Shown: piece after piece, positions 35,987 to 46,800 of the stretch | How the letters are laid out: each line of letters starts with the position of its first letter | How positions within the stretch are numbered: the first letter of the stretch is position 1 | Origin: Acidaminobacter sp. JC074 | GTDB taxonomy: Bacteria > Bacillota > Clostridia > Peptostreptococcales > Acidaminobacteraceae | DNA: 64,000 nucleotides | NCBI RefSeq assembly: GCF_022496765.1 | Contig: NZ_VANV01000001.1 | Location: 1-64,000, forward strand | Direction of reading: 5' to 3' | Position numbers and translations under genes: made by a program | Notes under the pieces: generated by a model | Databases searched by the model: none | Told to the model about the DNA's origin: nothing | The model's input: only the letters and a program-made list of their open reading frames with translations

Positions 35987-36611
35987 GAATCCTCTCCAAC
36001 TCCTTATTTAGACTCTTTACGATATAAGAGACTAAGTCACTGCCTTCTATCCAATCGAAGTCTTTAGTGTAAGTGAGATATTTATCAGCTGGTGTAAATG
36101 CAAACTGGTCCATATAGTCTATGACTGCCTGATTAAACGATTCGTCTATCGTCATATGGCCATCTAATACCGAAGTAATCAAAAAACCTCTGGCTTCTGG
36201 ATGTCTGCATGTATCATAATAGTTGGGCAGTAATCTAAAGACAAGCGGTGTTGGTGCAAAAGCATGTTTACCCGGTTGACAGTATAAGATTAAACTCTCA
36301 TCTACTTTGTTACTCTCATCAGGCATGATGCCTTTGATGTATCTACCGTGAAAACTGCATTCAGAATATACAATCCTATCCTTGTCATCTAGATAGAGCC
36401 ATATATGTTCTAAATCATAAAGATGGCCTATATCGTAATCAAAGTAGACTGCATATTCTACAATTTTACTTGTCTTACCTCCTATTAAAAGTGTTCTGTT
36501 AAAAGATTTTGATTTTTGGGTGTGTGTATAAACTTCTGTCGCAACTGCCTTGATGTCAAATGGTTCATTTTCATCCATCATTAGTTTTGGAAAGTATTTT
36601 TCTAGATTCAC
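35967..36611 (-). CDS. soluble protein of unknown function, distantly NPP1/Vps62-like
   Basis: The protein has 214 residues with no signal peptide. The central region YFDYDIGHLYDLEHIWLYL, then ECSFHGRY and QPGKHAFAPTP, recalls the metal-site layout of necrosis-inducing-protein-like and Vps62-type domains (H-x-D-x-E then HG). The resemblance is weak and unverified. Two SD-like stretches precede the ATG. It is cotranscribed with the DUF1848 gene. Confidence 0.55.
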   Translation of the reverse strand: MNLEKYFPKLMMDENEPFDIKAVATEVYTHTQKSKSFNRTLLIGGKTSKIVEYAVYFDYDIGHLYDLEHIWLYLDDKDRIVYSECSFHGRYIKGIMPDESNKVDESLILYCQPGKHAFAPTPLVFRLLPNYYDTCRHPEARGFLITSVLDGHMTIDESFNQAVIDYMDQFAFTPADKYLTYTKDFDWIEGSDLVSYIVKSLNKELERIHDFKRL

Positions 36612-36639
36612 ATCATCATCTCCTTTCCTTCTATTATAC

Positions 36640-36669
36640 TAAAAAAGCACTGGATATAATACCAGTGCT
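36640..36669 (-). terminator. rho-independent terminator after the PfkB-type kinase
   Basis: AGCACTGG / CCAGTGCT stem with an 8-nt loop, followed by TTTTT on the minus strand. Confidence 0.85.
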
Positions 36670-37615
36670 ACATTAATTCTTTTACAACCCATTCAGTTTT
36701 CTTGATGACTTCTTCTATTAAATCCTTAGATAGGTCAGGATTGATGGTTTCTTGACTGGCAATAGCAATAATAGACATGGCCATGGCTGTTTGAATGGTT
36801 TCAACAATCTCTAGACCGTTCATGTAACCGTAGCCCAAACCTGCCACAAAGGAATCGCCTGCACCAGTCACATTACATACAGGTACGTCCCAAGCAGTTA
36901 CCTTGTATGCCTTCTTACCATCTGTAAAGAAAATACCTTCACAGTCTAATGAGATAAAGACATGTTCAACGCCAAGGTCTATAAAGTACTGACCCGCTCT
37001 GACAAGGTCTTCATCGTTATGTATTTCTATACCAGATAAGACTTCCGCTTCATAACGGTTAGGTTTGATGGTATGAAAGTGTCCTATCAAGTGTTTGATA
37101 GATATGGCTTTAGCAGCTGATACTGGGTCTAAAACAAACTTGGTATGACCCTTGTAACGCTTTAAAATATATTCAAGGTTTTCTGGACTGTCTGCATCTA
37201 AGAAAAGGTACTCAGATCCCATGATGATCTCATCCTTAGAATCAATGAAATCAAAGGTCATCTCATCTAGAGCCCCCATATCCACAATGGCAGATACCAT
37301 TTCTCCCATTTCATTTAAAATCGCTAAGTAAGTTGGCGTACCTGAACCTTCTAAGACCAGAGACTCACTCATATCATAACCATATAACATGGAGTGTTCC
37401 ATCATAGACTTACCTTTTTCATCGTTTCCAATTACAGAAATAAATTTGGTATTTACATCTACCCTTGCTAAGTTTTCAGCAATGTTCCTACAGACACCTC
37501 CAAAGGACATTCTTACTTGACCTGGTGTAGAGTTATAGGGTGTGTATTTACTGGTCGAAAAACCAAAAATATCAACAACCGATGCACCAAACACGACTAC
37601 ATAATCACTACTCAT
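36668..37615 (-). CDS. PfkB-family sugar/nucleoside kinase, possibly pseudouridine kinase-like
   Basis: The protein has 315 residues, ribokinase fold. The N-terminal MSFGGVCRNIAENLARV resembles the PsuK subgroup (GG-x-RNIAENLA). The ATP/anion-hole motif NVTGAGDSFVAG carries the catalytic Asp. The neighbouring nucleoside phosphorylase and MFS genes fit a nucleoside pathway. No pseudouridine glycosidase (PsuG) gene lies nearby, so the substrate could be another nucleoside or ribose. A strong terminator separates it from the MFS gene, suggesting partial uncoupling. Confidence 0.85.
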   Translation of the reverse strand: MSSDYVVVFGASVVDIFGFSTSKYTPYNSTPGQVRMSFGGVCRNIAENLARVDVNTKFISVIGNDEKGKSMMEHSMLYGYDMSESLVLEGSGTPTYLAILNEMGEMVSAIVDMGALDEMTFDFIDSKDEIIMGSEYLFLDADSPENLEYILKRYKGHTKFVLDPVSAAKAISIKHLIGHFHTIKPNRYEAEVLSGIEIHNDEDLVRAGQYFIDLGVEHVFISLDCEGIFFTDGKKAYKVTAWDVPVCNVTGAGDSFVAGLGYGYMNGLEIVETIQTAMAMSIIAIASQETINPDLSKDLIEEVIKKTEWVVKELM

Positions 37616-37659
37616 TTATACGCCTCCTAACAAAGTATTATTTTATCACAGTTAGGCCT

Positions 37660-37685
37660 AAAAAAAAAGACCTATGAAAAGGTCT
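37660..37685 (-). terminator. rho-independent terminator between MFS and kinase genes
   Basis: AGACCT / AGGTCT stem with a 5-nt loop followed by nine T residues on the minus strand. The MFS stop codon lies inside it. Confidence 0.8.
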
Positions 37686-38892
37686 CTGGAATAACTACTT
37701 TAGATGCTACAACAAGGTTTACAAGACTCATGAGTGCAGCTGCAAAGAATATGTATTGAGGTCCTATAGAATCCCAAATAAATCCTGCTGCAATAGCACA
37801 TGTAATCGATACAACATGGTCTAGTGACAGTCCTAAAGAAAGTGTTGCTGTAAAATCTGATGGCTGAACCAATATGGATTTTAAATAGATGGTACGGATC
37901 ATCCCCATTTGGTTGGACATCTTGTCTATGATAAATAAAATAAAAGTCATAATAACCGGTAGACCTACTGTTGGAATGGAACCAGCCTTAAATAAAGCCG
38001 ATAAAATACCATAAGCCACATAAACACCTATAAATGACAAGGCATCCGCATAAAGAAGCTTCTTTAGGCCGTACTTGTCTATCCATCTACCCAGTGCAGG
38101 TATAAAGAATATGCCTACAAAAGATCCGATAATACCTAATATGGCAAGTGTATCTACTTTCTTATCTAAAAGCTCGATTAAAACCCATGGACCATAAACT
38201 AGCATGATCTGCTTCTGAACACCATACATAACCGTTAAGATATAATAGAACTTGTACTCTTTTCTAACAACAAATCTAACCCTTTTGTCAGAAACAATCT
38301 TATGGTCTACAAGCTTTGACAGTACCGAATAAAGGACAATGACCATGACCATAAAAATTGCTGATACAATAAAGATCCATTTGATCTTTGTTGTAAATGA
38401 GAAGATACCAGCTCGATAGCCTATAAATGTTATCATCATGGCAACCATGGTAAAGCCGGTGTAAACACCTTTAAACTGACCCATCCGTTTGCCTGTATTG
38501 CCACCCTGAATCAAATCCATACCAATGGCATCTCTAAGGGGCATGGCCATATGAGAACCCATAGAATGAATAAAAATAAAGATCAGCATGATGCTGTATG
38601 ATGGTGTAAACAAGCCTAGGACGAGAACACCGATAATACCCAGTATATTTGAGAACATGGCTATTTTAATATCTGAAAAGCCTGCTAAAAGCGCAATTAC
38701 AAAGATGGTGATAACACCTGGTAATTCTCTTGGAAATTCAATTAAGCCTCTTTGCTCAGCCGTCACCTGATAGGCATCTTTGAAATAATTCGAAAGTACA
38801 CCACCCGACAAGCCTGCTGCAAGAGCAGAAAGAGCAACTATAACAATATAGACCCTAAGCTGTGGACTCATTTTTTTCAGTTTATCAACCAT
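37672..38892 (-). CDS. MFS transporter
   Basis: The protein has 406 residues with about twelve membrane helices. A GRWIDKYG motif between helices 8 and 9 fits the major facilitator cytoplasmic loop pattern. It lies between a uridine-phosphorylase-type gene (80 nt upstream) and the PfkB-type kinase, so nucleoside or sugar uptake is a reasonable inference. SD GGAGGGG precedes the ATG. Confidence 0.85.
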   Translation of the reverse strand: MVDKLKKMSPQLRVYIVIVALSALAAGLSGGVLSNYFKDAYQVTAEQRGLIEFPRELPGVITIFVIALLAGFSDIKIAMFSNILGIIGVLVLGLFTPSYSIMLIFIFIHSMGSHMAMPLRDAIGMDLIQGGNTGKRMGQFKGVYTGFTMVAMMITFIGYRAGIFSFTTKIKWIFIVSAIFMVMVIVLYSVLSKLVDHKIVSDKRVRFVVRKEYKFYYILTVMYGVQKQIMLVYGPWVLIELLDKKVDTLAILGIIGSFVGIFFIPALGRWIDKYGLKKLLYADALSFIGVYVAYGILSALFKAGSIPTVGLPVIMTFILFIIDKMSNQMGMIRTIYLKSILVQPSDFTATLSLGLSLDHVVSITCAIAAGFIWDSIGPQYIFFAAALMSLVNLVVASKVVIPETFS

Positions 38893-38972
38893 AACCCCTC
38901 CAATATTTCTATACCCTAACTATTATAGCATTAATTGCGTAAAGTACAATAGGACATGGTTGATAAAATGGC

Positions 38973-39731
38973 CTATTTGCAGTCATTGTCTATTAACATT
39001 TCTAATGCACGAACAGCTACGCTTATAGGGATTCTTGTATCATCACACTGCGGATTACTTAAACCCAACTTTTCTCTTTCTTGATTGGCAAAGACCAAAA
39101 GAATCGTTCCCACTCTAACGCCTAAATATGAACCTACAATAAAAAGCGTAGAAGATTCCATTTCAGAAGCCAGCGTCCCTCCTTTAATCCAGGCATCCCA
39201 CTTATTTTTAAGCTCATAACCGATAGGCATTCTATCAGGCTCTCTTTGTCCATAGAAGGAATCCTTACATTCTACAATACCGATATGACGTTTATGACCC
39301 AGATCATCACATGCAGCTACCAAGGCATTTGTAATCTCGTAGTTTGCTACAGCCGGAAATTCCATCGGAAGGTATTCATTTGGCGTCCCATCTTTTCTTA
39401 TGGCTCCATTTGCAACTACTAAATCGCCACCTAAAACCTCTTTTGCCATACCTCCTGCAGTGCCAACTCTGATAAAAGTATCAGCCCCTACACGTACAAG
39501 TTCTTCCATGGCAATAGCAGCCGATGGTCCCCCTATGCCCGTAGAGGTAACAGACACTTTTGTCCCATTCAAATAACCTGTATAAGTGACAAACTCCCTA
39601 TTATCCGCTATGAGTTTGGCATCTTCAAAATATGATGCAATTAACTCACATCGCTTGGGATCTCCGGGTAACAAGACGTACCTGCCTACATCACCTTTTT
39701 TCAGTTTTATGTGCATTTCTAAATTTTCCAT
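38973..39731 (-). CDS. nucleoside phosphorylase (uridine phosphorylase type)
   Basis: The protein has 252 residues, PNP/UDP family. The phosphate-binding start is [15 protein letters not shown], then [18 protein letters not shown] and VRVGTAGGM. The Glu-rich [10 protein letters not shown] contacts the ribose. It catalyses phosphorolysis of a nucleoside to base and (deoxy)ribose-1-phosphate in the cytoplasm. The uridine-type assignment is by overall pattern and not certain against other pyrimidine enzymes. SD AGAAGG precedes the ATG. Confidence 0.85.
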   Translation of the reverse strand: MENLEMHIKLKKGDVGRYVLLPGDPKRCELIASYFEDAKLIADNREFVTYTGYLNGTKVSVTSTGIGGPSAAIAMEELVRVGADTFIRVGTAGGMAKEVLGGDLVVANGAIRKDGTPNEYLPMEFPAVANYEITNALVAACDDLGHKRHIGIVECKDSFYGQREPDRMPIGYELKNKWDAWIKGGTLASEMESSTLFIVGSYLGVRVGTILLVFANQEREKLGLSNPQCDDTRIPISVAVRALEMLIDNDCK

Positions 39732-39868
39732 TTCAACCTTCTTTCTTATTGCTTTAATTTTACATCACATTAATAAGAATCCCAATAAAAATAATATTAA
39801 AATTAATGGAATAGACTGGTTATTGACCTGAGATTCATGTAAGATGTTCTCAGTTACAGGAGGTTGAA

Positions 39869-40717
39869 ATGAAAATAGGTTTGGTAATAGAAGGCGGTGG
39901 CTTTAGAGGCGTTTTTTGCGAAGGCATCACATCCTTTCTGATAGACAATAGGATAGAAATACCTTATGTTATCGGTGTTTCTATGGGGGCAATTAATGGG
40001 ACAAACTACCTGTCCAAACAATCAAGAAGAAATATAGAAATCATTGAAAAGTTTTTAGGTGACCACAGATACATGAGTAAGAGAAACTTAGTTAAATCTG
40101 GTAGCCTTTTTGGCATGGACTTTATATTTAATGACATCGCCTATACACATCATCCATTTGACTTTGAAGCATTTAAAAAGTCAAATCAAGACTTCACCAT
40201 TGTCTCTATGAACTGCTCAAATGGTCAATCGCACTATACTTCAAATAAAGACAACAATGCAGACCAAATGATGTGGGCTCTAAGAGCTTCAACGAGTCTA
40301 CCATTTGTTTCAAGAAAAGTTGATATCAAAGGGCATCCTCATTTAGATGGTGGTATAACAGATCCGATACCAGTCAAAAAAGCCCTAGAAGACGGTTGTG
40401 ACAAGGTCATTGTTTTACTTACTAGAGACATCCATTACAAGAAATCCCCTTTTAAAGGTGGGCCACTTTGTAATATTGTTTATAATAATCACCCTCAGAT
40501 AAGAAGAGGACTAGACAATAGGCATCTTGTTTATGAAGAGAGTCAAGACTTTGTCCGTCAGCTAGAATTAGAAGGCAAGGCACTTGTCTTTAGGCCTGAA
40601 AAGCCACTTGATGTAGACCGAACAGAAAAAGACTTTTCTAAGATCAAAGATGCATTTGATCAAGGCTATGCATTAGCTTCAAAGAGAAAAGAAGAACTAC
40701 TTAACTTTATCAGATAG
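39869..40717 (+). CDS. patatin-like phospholipase
   Basis: The protein has 282 residues. The oxyanion segment GLVIEGGGFRGVF, the nucleophile elbow GVSMG with the catalytic Ser, and the Asp of HLDGGITDPIP form the Ser-Asp dyad. It is cytoplasmic with no signal peptide, presumably a lipid acyl hydrolase. SD AGGAGGTTG precedes the ATG. It is a single gene ended by the terminator at 40759. Confidence 0.9.
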   Translation: MKIGLVIEGGGFRGVFCEGITSFLIDNRIEIPYVIGVSMGAINGTNYLSKQSRRNIEIIEKFLGDHRYMSKRNLVKSGSLFGMDFIFNDIAYTHHPFDFEAFKKSNQDFTIVSMNCSNGQSHYTSNKDNNADQMMWALRASTSLPFVSRKVDIKGHPHLDGGITDPIPVKKALEDGCDKVIVLLTRDIHYKKSPFKGGPLCNIVYNNHPQIRRGLDNRHLVYEESQDFVRQLELEGKALVFRPEKPLDVDRTEKDFSKIKDAFDQGYALASKRKEELLNFIR

Positions 40718-40758
40718 GCACATCGAGTGCTTCTGAAAACTAGTTTTCTAACAGATAA

Positions 40759-40795
40759 AAGCAGCCCAACTGAAAAGTTGGGCTGTTGCTATTTT
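40759..40795. terminator. bidirectional terminator between patatin and GH2 genes
   Basis: AGCAGCCCAACT / AGTTGGGCTGTTGCT stem with T-rich ends on both strands. The GH2 stop codon lies in it. Confidence 0.85.
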
Positions 40796-42960
40796 ACTTG
40801 GATACTTAAATTTTTATTTTCGAATCGATCACTTTCAACAGAAATCTCAATTGAACCGGCTTGGCCATTTGTTTTTATCCAAGCGCCTATGCAGCCACCG
40901 ATAAGGTTTAACCTTTTTGGTCCAATGATCTGACCTACACCAATAACATGTACATCTACAGATTCATTGATGTATGGTAGGATATTGCCTGATTGGTCAA
41001 CCACCTTTACAAGCATTCTTGTCACGTCATAATCACCTGACTCTAAAACCACATCATCTAGACTTACTTCTAAATCATGGGCTATAGGTGCTGCTGAAAA
41101 TGACTTTTCTACAACGACTTGATCATTTACATAACCTTTAAAGATACCGTCTTGCCATCCAGAACCCCAGTCTTGTATGGTTTCAAAGTCTTTTACCTCA
41201 AATGGCGCATGACTTAAGCCCTTGTATGTTTGTGACTTAGGATAAAAGAACTTGGTCTCATCTTTAACAGTCACAGAGATTTTTTCACAGTTACTCAAAA
41301 CTGTTAGCGGCAAGAAAGACTTACCTTCAAACTCTCCTTTTTCTCCTCTGGCCCATAGAGTAACAGGCTCTAAAACATAGTCATGGTCTGCTTGAGACTT
41401 GTAAACATAAGAGGCAAACTTTGGTATTCTAAACATGTCCATCACACCATGATAGCAAATTCTATCACCTGATCCGAACTGGAAGTGGGTGTTGTAATCA
41501 AAAGCACACCAGCCAATAGCACCTGATATGTTGTCTTGTAACATCATATCATTTTGAACAAGCAAATGACGCTTACAGTGCTCTACCATTCTTTCCTCAG
41601 AATCAAATCTTTTGGTTGGGTACATATGGCCATTGTATTCCGTTACCAGATAAGGGACTTCCCTATCTAGACCAGTCACTTCTCTTTGATACCTTAGAGG
41701 CTTATTTACATCATTTAAATTAAAGTCATTCATGGTGTAAACATCTTCAATCAGTTCACTGTTTTCAATACATCTAACACCACCTGTTTGTCTTGTATCA
41801 TCAAGAGACTTGGCCAGTTCATGGGTACTCTTATAAAAATCATGGTTGTCCATAGACTCATTGATTCTAGTCCCCCACAGGATGATAGAAGGATGATTCC
41901 AGTCTCTTTCAATCATTTCCCTTACATTTTCTACAGCAACATCTTGCCATGCCTTATCACCAATGTGTTGCCAGCCTGGTATCTCTTCAAACACAAGTAA
42001 ACCGATTTCATCACATCTATCCAGAAAATGTCTTGACTGAGGATAATGACTGGTTCTTACCAAGTTAAGGCCTAAATCATACTTTAAGATATCAGCATCC
42101 TTTTTCTGAGCGCGCTTAGGCATAGCATAACCCACATATGGAAAGGCCTGGTGTCTGTTAAGACCTCGAATCTTAATCTTCTTGCCATTTAGATAAAAGC
42201 CACTTGTTTTAAACTCACACGATCTAAAACCAAAGCGTGTACTATAAGTATCAATTACCTGATTGTCTTTTATCAAATTAACTGATGCCTCGTAAAGTTT
42301 TGGTGCATCTATTTCCCATAGACTCACAGCCAGATCATCAAATGAGATCTTTTCACCAAGATTAAACGTCTTTCTTGCAATTTCAGCTTCATCAAAAATA
42401 CATACTTCAATCATTTCGGCCTGACCTTTTATGAAGACTTCTAGCTCTAAACCATTTGTTTCACCAACTCTAGGCTTTACAAATACATTATCAATATGGT
42501 TTTCATCTACCACTCTTAAGTTGACTTCTCTATAGATGCCACCATAACATAAATAATCTATGGTAAAACCAAACGGAGGAATGTCATTTCTTTCAGTGGA
42601 GTCGACCATAACAGTTAAGACATTTTCCTCTTGTAGGTAGTCTGTCATATCAAATGAAAATGGTGTATACCCACCCTTGTGGTCTCCTAGATAGTGACCA
42701 TTGATATATACTTTCGCATAGGTCATGACCCCTTCAAAATCTATAAAGACTCTCTCACCCGCTTTATGATCTACTTTAAAGTTTTTTCTATAAGCGCTTA
42801 CAAACTGATACATTTTTTCATCAAAGCAGTTATAAGGTGTTGTTTTATTGGCGTGAGGCAGTTGAACTTTTGAAAACTCTTTATCATTACCTAAAATATC
42901 ATTTTCATCAAAGCTTTCCTTGTAACCCCAATCTCTATTAAGTGGTATTATTCTTCTCAT
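40789..42960 (-). CDS. GH2 glycosidase (beta-galactosidase/beta-glucuronidase type)
   Basis: The protein has 723 residues. The GH2 domain order is jelly-roll sugar-binding domain (DFEGVMTYAKVYINGHYLG), immunoglobulin-like domain (YGGIYREVNLRVV), TIM barrel (GLNRHQAFPYVG; NLVRTSHYP) and C-terminal Ig domains. The acid/base Glu lies in WGTRINES, a variant of the usual WSLGNE, and the nucleophile Glu in VTEYNGHM. There is no signal peptide. The substrate is not certain. SD AAGGAGG precedes the ATG. It is divergent from an AraC regulator. Confidence 0.88.
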   Translation of the reverse strand: MRRIIPLNRDWGYKESFDENDILGNDKEFSKVQLPHANKTTPYNCFDEKMYQFVSAYRKNFKVDHKAGERVFIDFEGVMTYAKVYINGHYLGDHKGGYTPFSFDMTDYLQEENVLTVMVDSTERNDIPPFGFTIDYLCYGGIYREVNLRVVDENHIDNVFVKPRVGETNGLELEVFIKGQAEMIEVCIFDEAEIARKTFNLGEKISFDDLAVSLWEIDAPKLYEASVNLIKDNQVIDTYSTRFGFRSCEFKTSGFYLNGKKIKIRGLNRHQAFPYVGYAMPKRAQKKDADILKYDLGLNLVRTSHYPQSRHFLDRCDEIGLLVFEEIPGWQHIGDKAWQDVAVENVREMIERDWNHPSIILWGTRINESMDNHDFYKSTHELAKSLDDTRQTGGVRCIENSELIEDVYTMNDFNLNDVNKPLRYQREVTGLDREVPYLVTEYNGHMYPTKRFDSEERMVEHCKRHLLVQNDMMLQDNISGAIGWCAFDYNTHFQFGSGDRICYHGVMDMFRIPKFASYVYKSQADHDYVLEPVTLWARGEKGEFEGKSFLPLTVLSNCEKISVTVKDETKFFYPKSQTYKGLSHAPFEVKDFETIQDWGSGWQDGIFKGYVNDQVVVEKSFSAAPIAHDLEVSLDDVVLESGDYDVTRMLVKVVDQSGNILPYINESVDVHVIGVGQIIGPKRLNLIGGCIGAWIKTNGQAGSIEISVESDRFENKNLSIQVK

Positions 42961-43063
42961 GAATCCTCCTTGTAATCTAACTATATTAACATTATAATAT
43001 TCTCATAAATACATTTATATAATTAAATTTTAACATTCTATAACGATTTTAAGATGAGGTTTT

Positions 43064-43861
43064 ATGAGAAAACAATACTTTTCAAATTTAAATGATACCT
43101 TAAAGCAACTGCCCATATATGTTTCATGTACCGGTCATAACTTTAAAGAAACAGGTATAAAAAGACCTAAGGGCTATCCTGAATATCAATGGATCCAAAG
43201 CCACAAGGGTTCTGGTTATGTGGAAGTAAAAGGTGAGCAGTTTATTCTAAAAGAAAATATGGGCATGTTTTTACTTAAAGATGAAGCTCATAATTACTGG
43301 CCCATCGATGATTGGACAACGGACTTTATTACCTTTGACGGGACTTCTATGGACATCATATTAAAGTCCCTGAGCCTTACTGAATCCAAGTATTTTCATC
43401 TTCAAGATGCCAAAAGACTCTCAGCTTCCATTCAATCCATTGGTTACCTAATTGAAGGCACAAGTCCTCTAAAGGATGTTCAAGCTTCCAATATGATCTA
43501 TTCACTCTTAACAGAAGTTTTGATTCAGTCTCCAGATAAACTAGAAAACAAGTTTACTAAAGTCATTGATTACATCGACAAACATTACCATGAGGTCATC
43601 AACTTAAAAGACTTATCTGATATGTTAAAAATAAGTCCACAACACTTTTGTCATATATTTAAAGAAGCCTACCACCAAAGGCCACTTGAATACATCAATA
43701 GTGTTAGAATACAAAAGTCCAAACAAGCCATCATCGATGAGCCTGACATGACCATGGAAGCGATTTCTAAACTGGTTGGCTTTGAAAGTCCTTCTTATTT
43801 TGGCAAGCTCTTTAAAAAATATGAAAAAATGACGCCTAATCAGTTTCGACAGCTATTCTAA
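43064..43861 (+). CDS. AraC-family transcriptional regulator
   Basis: The protein has 265 residues. An N-terminal cupin-like sensing domain (SHKGSGYVEVKGEQFIL) is followed by the C-terminal double helix-turn-helix (NLKDLSDMLKISPQHFCHIFK and MEAISKLVGFESPSYFGKLFK, ending MTPNQFRQL). SD GAGGTTTT precedes the ATG. Divergent placement suggests it controls the GH2 gene. Confidence 0.9.
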   Translation: MRKQYFSNLNDTLKQLPIYVSCTGHNFKETGIKRPKGYPEYQWIQSHKGSGYVEVKGEQFILKENMGMFLLKDEAHNYWPIDDWTTDFITFDGTSMDIILKSLSLTESKYFHLQDAKRLSASIQSIGYLIEGTSPLKDVQASNMIYSLLTEVLIQSPDKLENKFTKVIDYIDKHYHEVINLKDLSDMLKISPQHFCHIFKEAYHQRPLEYINSVRIQKSKQAIIDEPDMTMEAISKLVGFESPSYFGKLFKKYEKMTPNQFRQLF

Positions 43862-43884
43862 AAGCCGCTAAGATTTTAGCGGCT
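43858..43884. terminator. hairpin terminator between convergent AraC and GLUG-protein genes
   Basis: GCCGCTAA-GATT-TTAGCGGC with TTTT on the minus strand and a weaker tract on the plus strand. Confidence 0.75.
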
Positions 43885-46800
43885 CCACTTTCTTTCTTCT
43901 TCTTTTACTTGCTATAAGTGTTCCGATAACAAGTATCAGACCACTTAAGATATACATCCACCTTCTGTTTACTGGTGGCTGAACAAGAGCTAACTTAAAG
44001 TTATGATGTTCAGATTTAAAGACCAGGTAAGATCCATCTACTTGTGTTTCTGTTTCAACCCATCTACCACCTTCTTCAAGATATAAGATCACATCTTGTT
44101 CCGGCTTTAAAAATCTATAAGTCAGTTGATTGCTTTCTGAAGGATCAATGGCAATTCTATACTCATCTATACGGGTTTCTCCCACCTTTTCCTTATAAGA
44201 ATCGACTTCAATCATCCTGAGCTTATCTGCAGGATCAAAGATGCCTTCTACTAAGAGTTTTGGCCTTTCCTCTTCTGATGAAATAACTTGAATCAAAGGT
44301 TTATAAACAGCTTCCACAGTCTGGTTAAAGGCTAGATTATCTAAAGATTCATCAGACCACCTGCCATAAAAGCCTTGTCTTTCAGGCAGTATAGGCAGGT
44401 CATGAAGGGGTATGCTGTCTCCAAAGTTTAAATGTCTAACCTCTGAGATTTCATCATCAATGACGAAGGTGATCTGAATCCCCCTAAACTCATCAGGCAC
44501 ATCATAAGACATCATACTTTCATAGCTTTCTGGAATGGCTTTACCACCATAAGAAACACCATCCACGCCTGCCCATTCATTGTTCACAAACCTATTGTTA
44601 GTATAAAGGTCATCTATATCACCAGCAATAGAACCTGCATATTCTTCTTCTTCATCAATAAACATCATTACAAAGGAATCGTGGATTTGATGGCCAAATC
44701 CAGCAATACCACCAATGTATTTCTTACCAGACAATCTAGAAATACTGTAGACATTTCTAATAACACCCCCAGAAGAACCGGCTATACCACCTACATAGTT
44801 ACCGTCTGTACTGGAAACATGACTGTAGTTTTCACAGCCCTGAACAAGTCCTAAATCCATCCTACCGACAATACCGCCTGAATAATCTTTCTTGGAAATG
44901 ACTTTACCTGTATTCTTTGAGTTGAGTAAAATAGCCTTGGTCTGGTACTTAAAATTAAATGACTGGTTGCCTTTTTTTACAATATCATCTTCTGGATCAA
45001 AATCGTACTCAATGGCCATAGCACCTACAATGCCACCCACATCTACATCACCAGAGATTTCCCCCTTATTAATAGACTTGATGGTAATGCCCTTTTGAAT
45101 GATTTCGCCATCATTTTCTAGATCTGATATGTCTTCAAATATGGCCACTTCATCAAAAGAAAGCGCATTGATGCCATCTCTTATAATATCAGCTACAGCC
45201 TTATAATCTTCATTAAGAGCTCTTAGATTGTCATAAGTTTCATCACTAGACTGATTTAGCAGTGTATTTAAGTCTGTCATCATAAGTGACAGATTAGATA
45301 AATCATCGAAGAATATCTCAGATGATTCTTCTGTATACTCTGATAAGATTGGAAAAGAAAGTGCTGGTTTCTTCTGCTGTTCATTTAAAATCATATCAAA
45401 ATATTCAAAGGCCATCGTCATGTGTTCAGAAGCGTCAGAAAGCGCACCAGATGCGTCTGAAAATTGTCTCATACCTTCTGACATATATTCTGCCCCATCT
45501 TCTAAGTTTTGAATGGCTTCATCAAGGTCTTCCTTCATAGCCTTAAGATCTTCATTCATATTGGACAAATCCTGACCAGCTGAGTTAAACCATGAAAATG
45601 CTTCGCTTAAAAGCGCCATATCATCCTCAAACTCACTCGCAAGCAGTGTAAAGCCATTTCTGAGTTTTGGGATAGCAACTTCTAAGTGTTCTGTAGCCTG
45701 GTTCATCATTTCAATAGATGGTCCATAATCAAAGCCAAGCATGGTACCATTGGCCTGGTAATAGTCTGTAATTCTTTGTAAGGCATTATTCGCATCAGCT
45801 GAAGCCTCCTCCAAATCTTCAAGTCCTTCTAACACAAGGGCCATACCATCGTCGTATTTTGATGTTGTTTCTAATGCCTTTTCTATATTATTTAACCCTA
45901 TCTGAATCTTATTAAGAGCCTTATCTGCATCCCTTCCAGCAAGTTCAAGATCATACATGGCATCTTGTAAATCCCCAATGCTGTCTTCTAAGGCTTCAGA
46001 CCCTTTTGCGAACTCGTCAAAGCCTGTTTCAAAATAATCCATGGCAACCGTTAAATCTTCTGAACCTGCTTTAAACTCATCCACCACATACTCTAGTTGG
46101 AGAATCACCTTGTGCAGTCTTTCAAACCCTTCATTTAAGGTTTCACCTGCATCATCTGCATAGGAAGAAGTATTATCCAGTAAATCTTCCAAATGATTGG
46201 AGGTTTGATCCATCTGCTGATTTATCTTTTCTAGTTGATTAGAAACATCTTTTGAATTACCATAGGCATCTTCAACAAGATCTTCTAATGTTTGGTTCAT
46301 CTTTGTCAGTGCTTCATCTAGATCACTAAGGGTATCTTCTGAAAACAAAAGATGTACATATGGTTCCATTTGACCGACTATGCCACCAACATCTTTTCTA
46401 CCATATACAGATCCATAGTTGGTATTTGAAGTGATATAACCATTATGTCTTCCAACAATGCCACCTATGTTGTAACCAACATGCGGATAACCAATTGCAC
46501 CGTAATTTGAGTTACCTTCTAATATCCCTGTCGAATAGCCAGCAATACCGCCAGTATCTGTCTGAGCTTCTATGTCTTCAGCAGATTCAGACTCTAAGTT
46601 TAACTTTTCTAAGTCATAAGATGCCATATCATTGTTTGGAATGGCATCATCAGTTGTATTGACTTCAGCGTAGTTGATGTTTTGACCGACATAACCTTTG
46701 TTTTCGCCTACAATGCCACCCGTATAGTGTTCACCTGTAATCAGACCATTAGACTCACACTTAATAACAGAGCCTGTTTTTTCATTTACACCTGTAATGC

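Noticed and set aside
39823..39845. Promoter TTGACC/TAAGAT before the patatin gene
   Set aside because: The spacer is only 11 nt, too short for a sigma-70 type promoter.
40789..42960. Inactive GH2 enzyme because WSLGNE is missing
   Set aside because: The variant WGTRINES still supplies the Asn-Glu pair and the nucleophile region is intact, so activity is likely.
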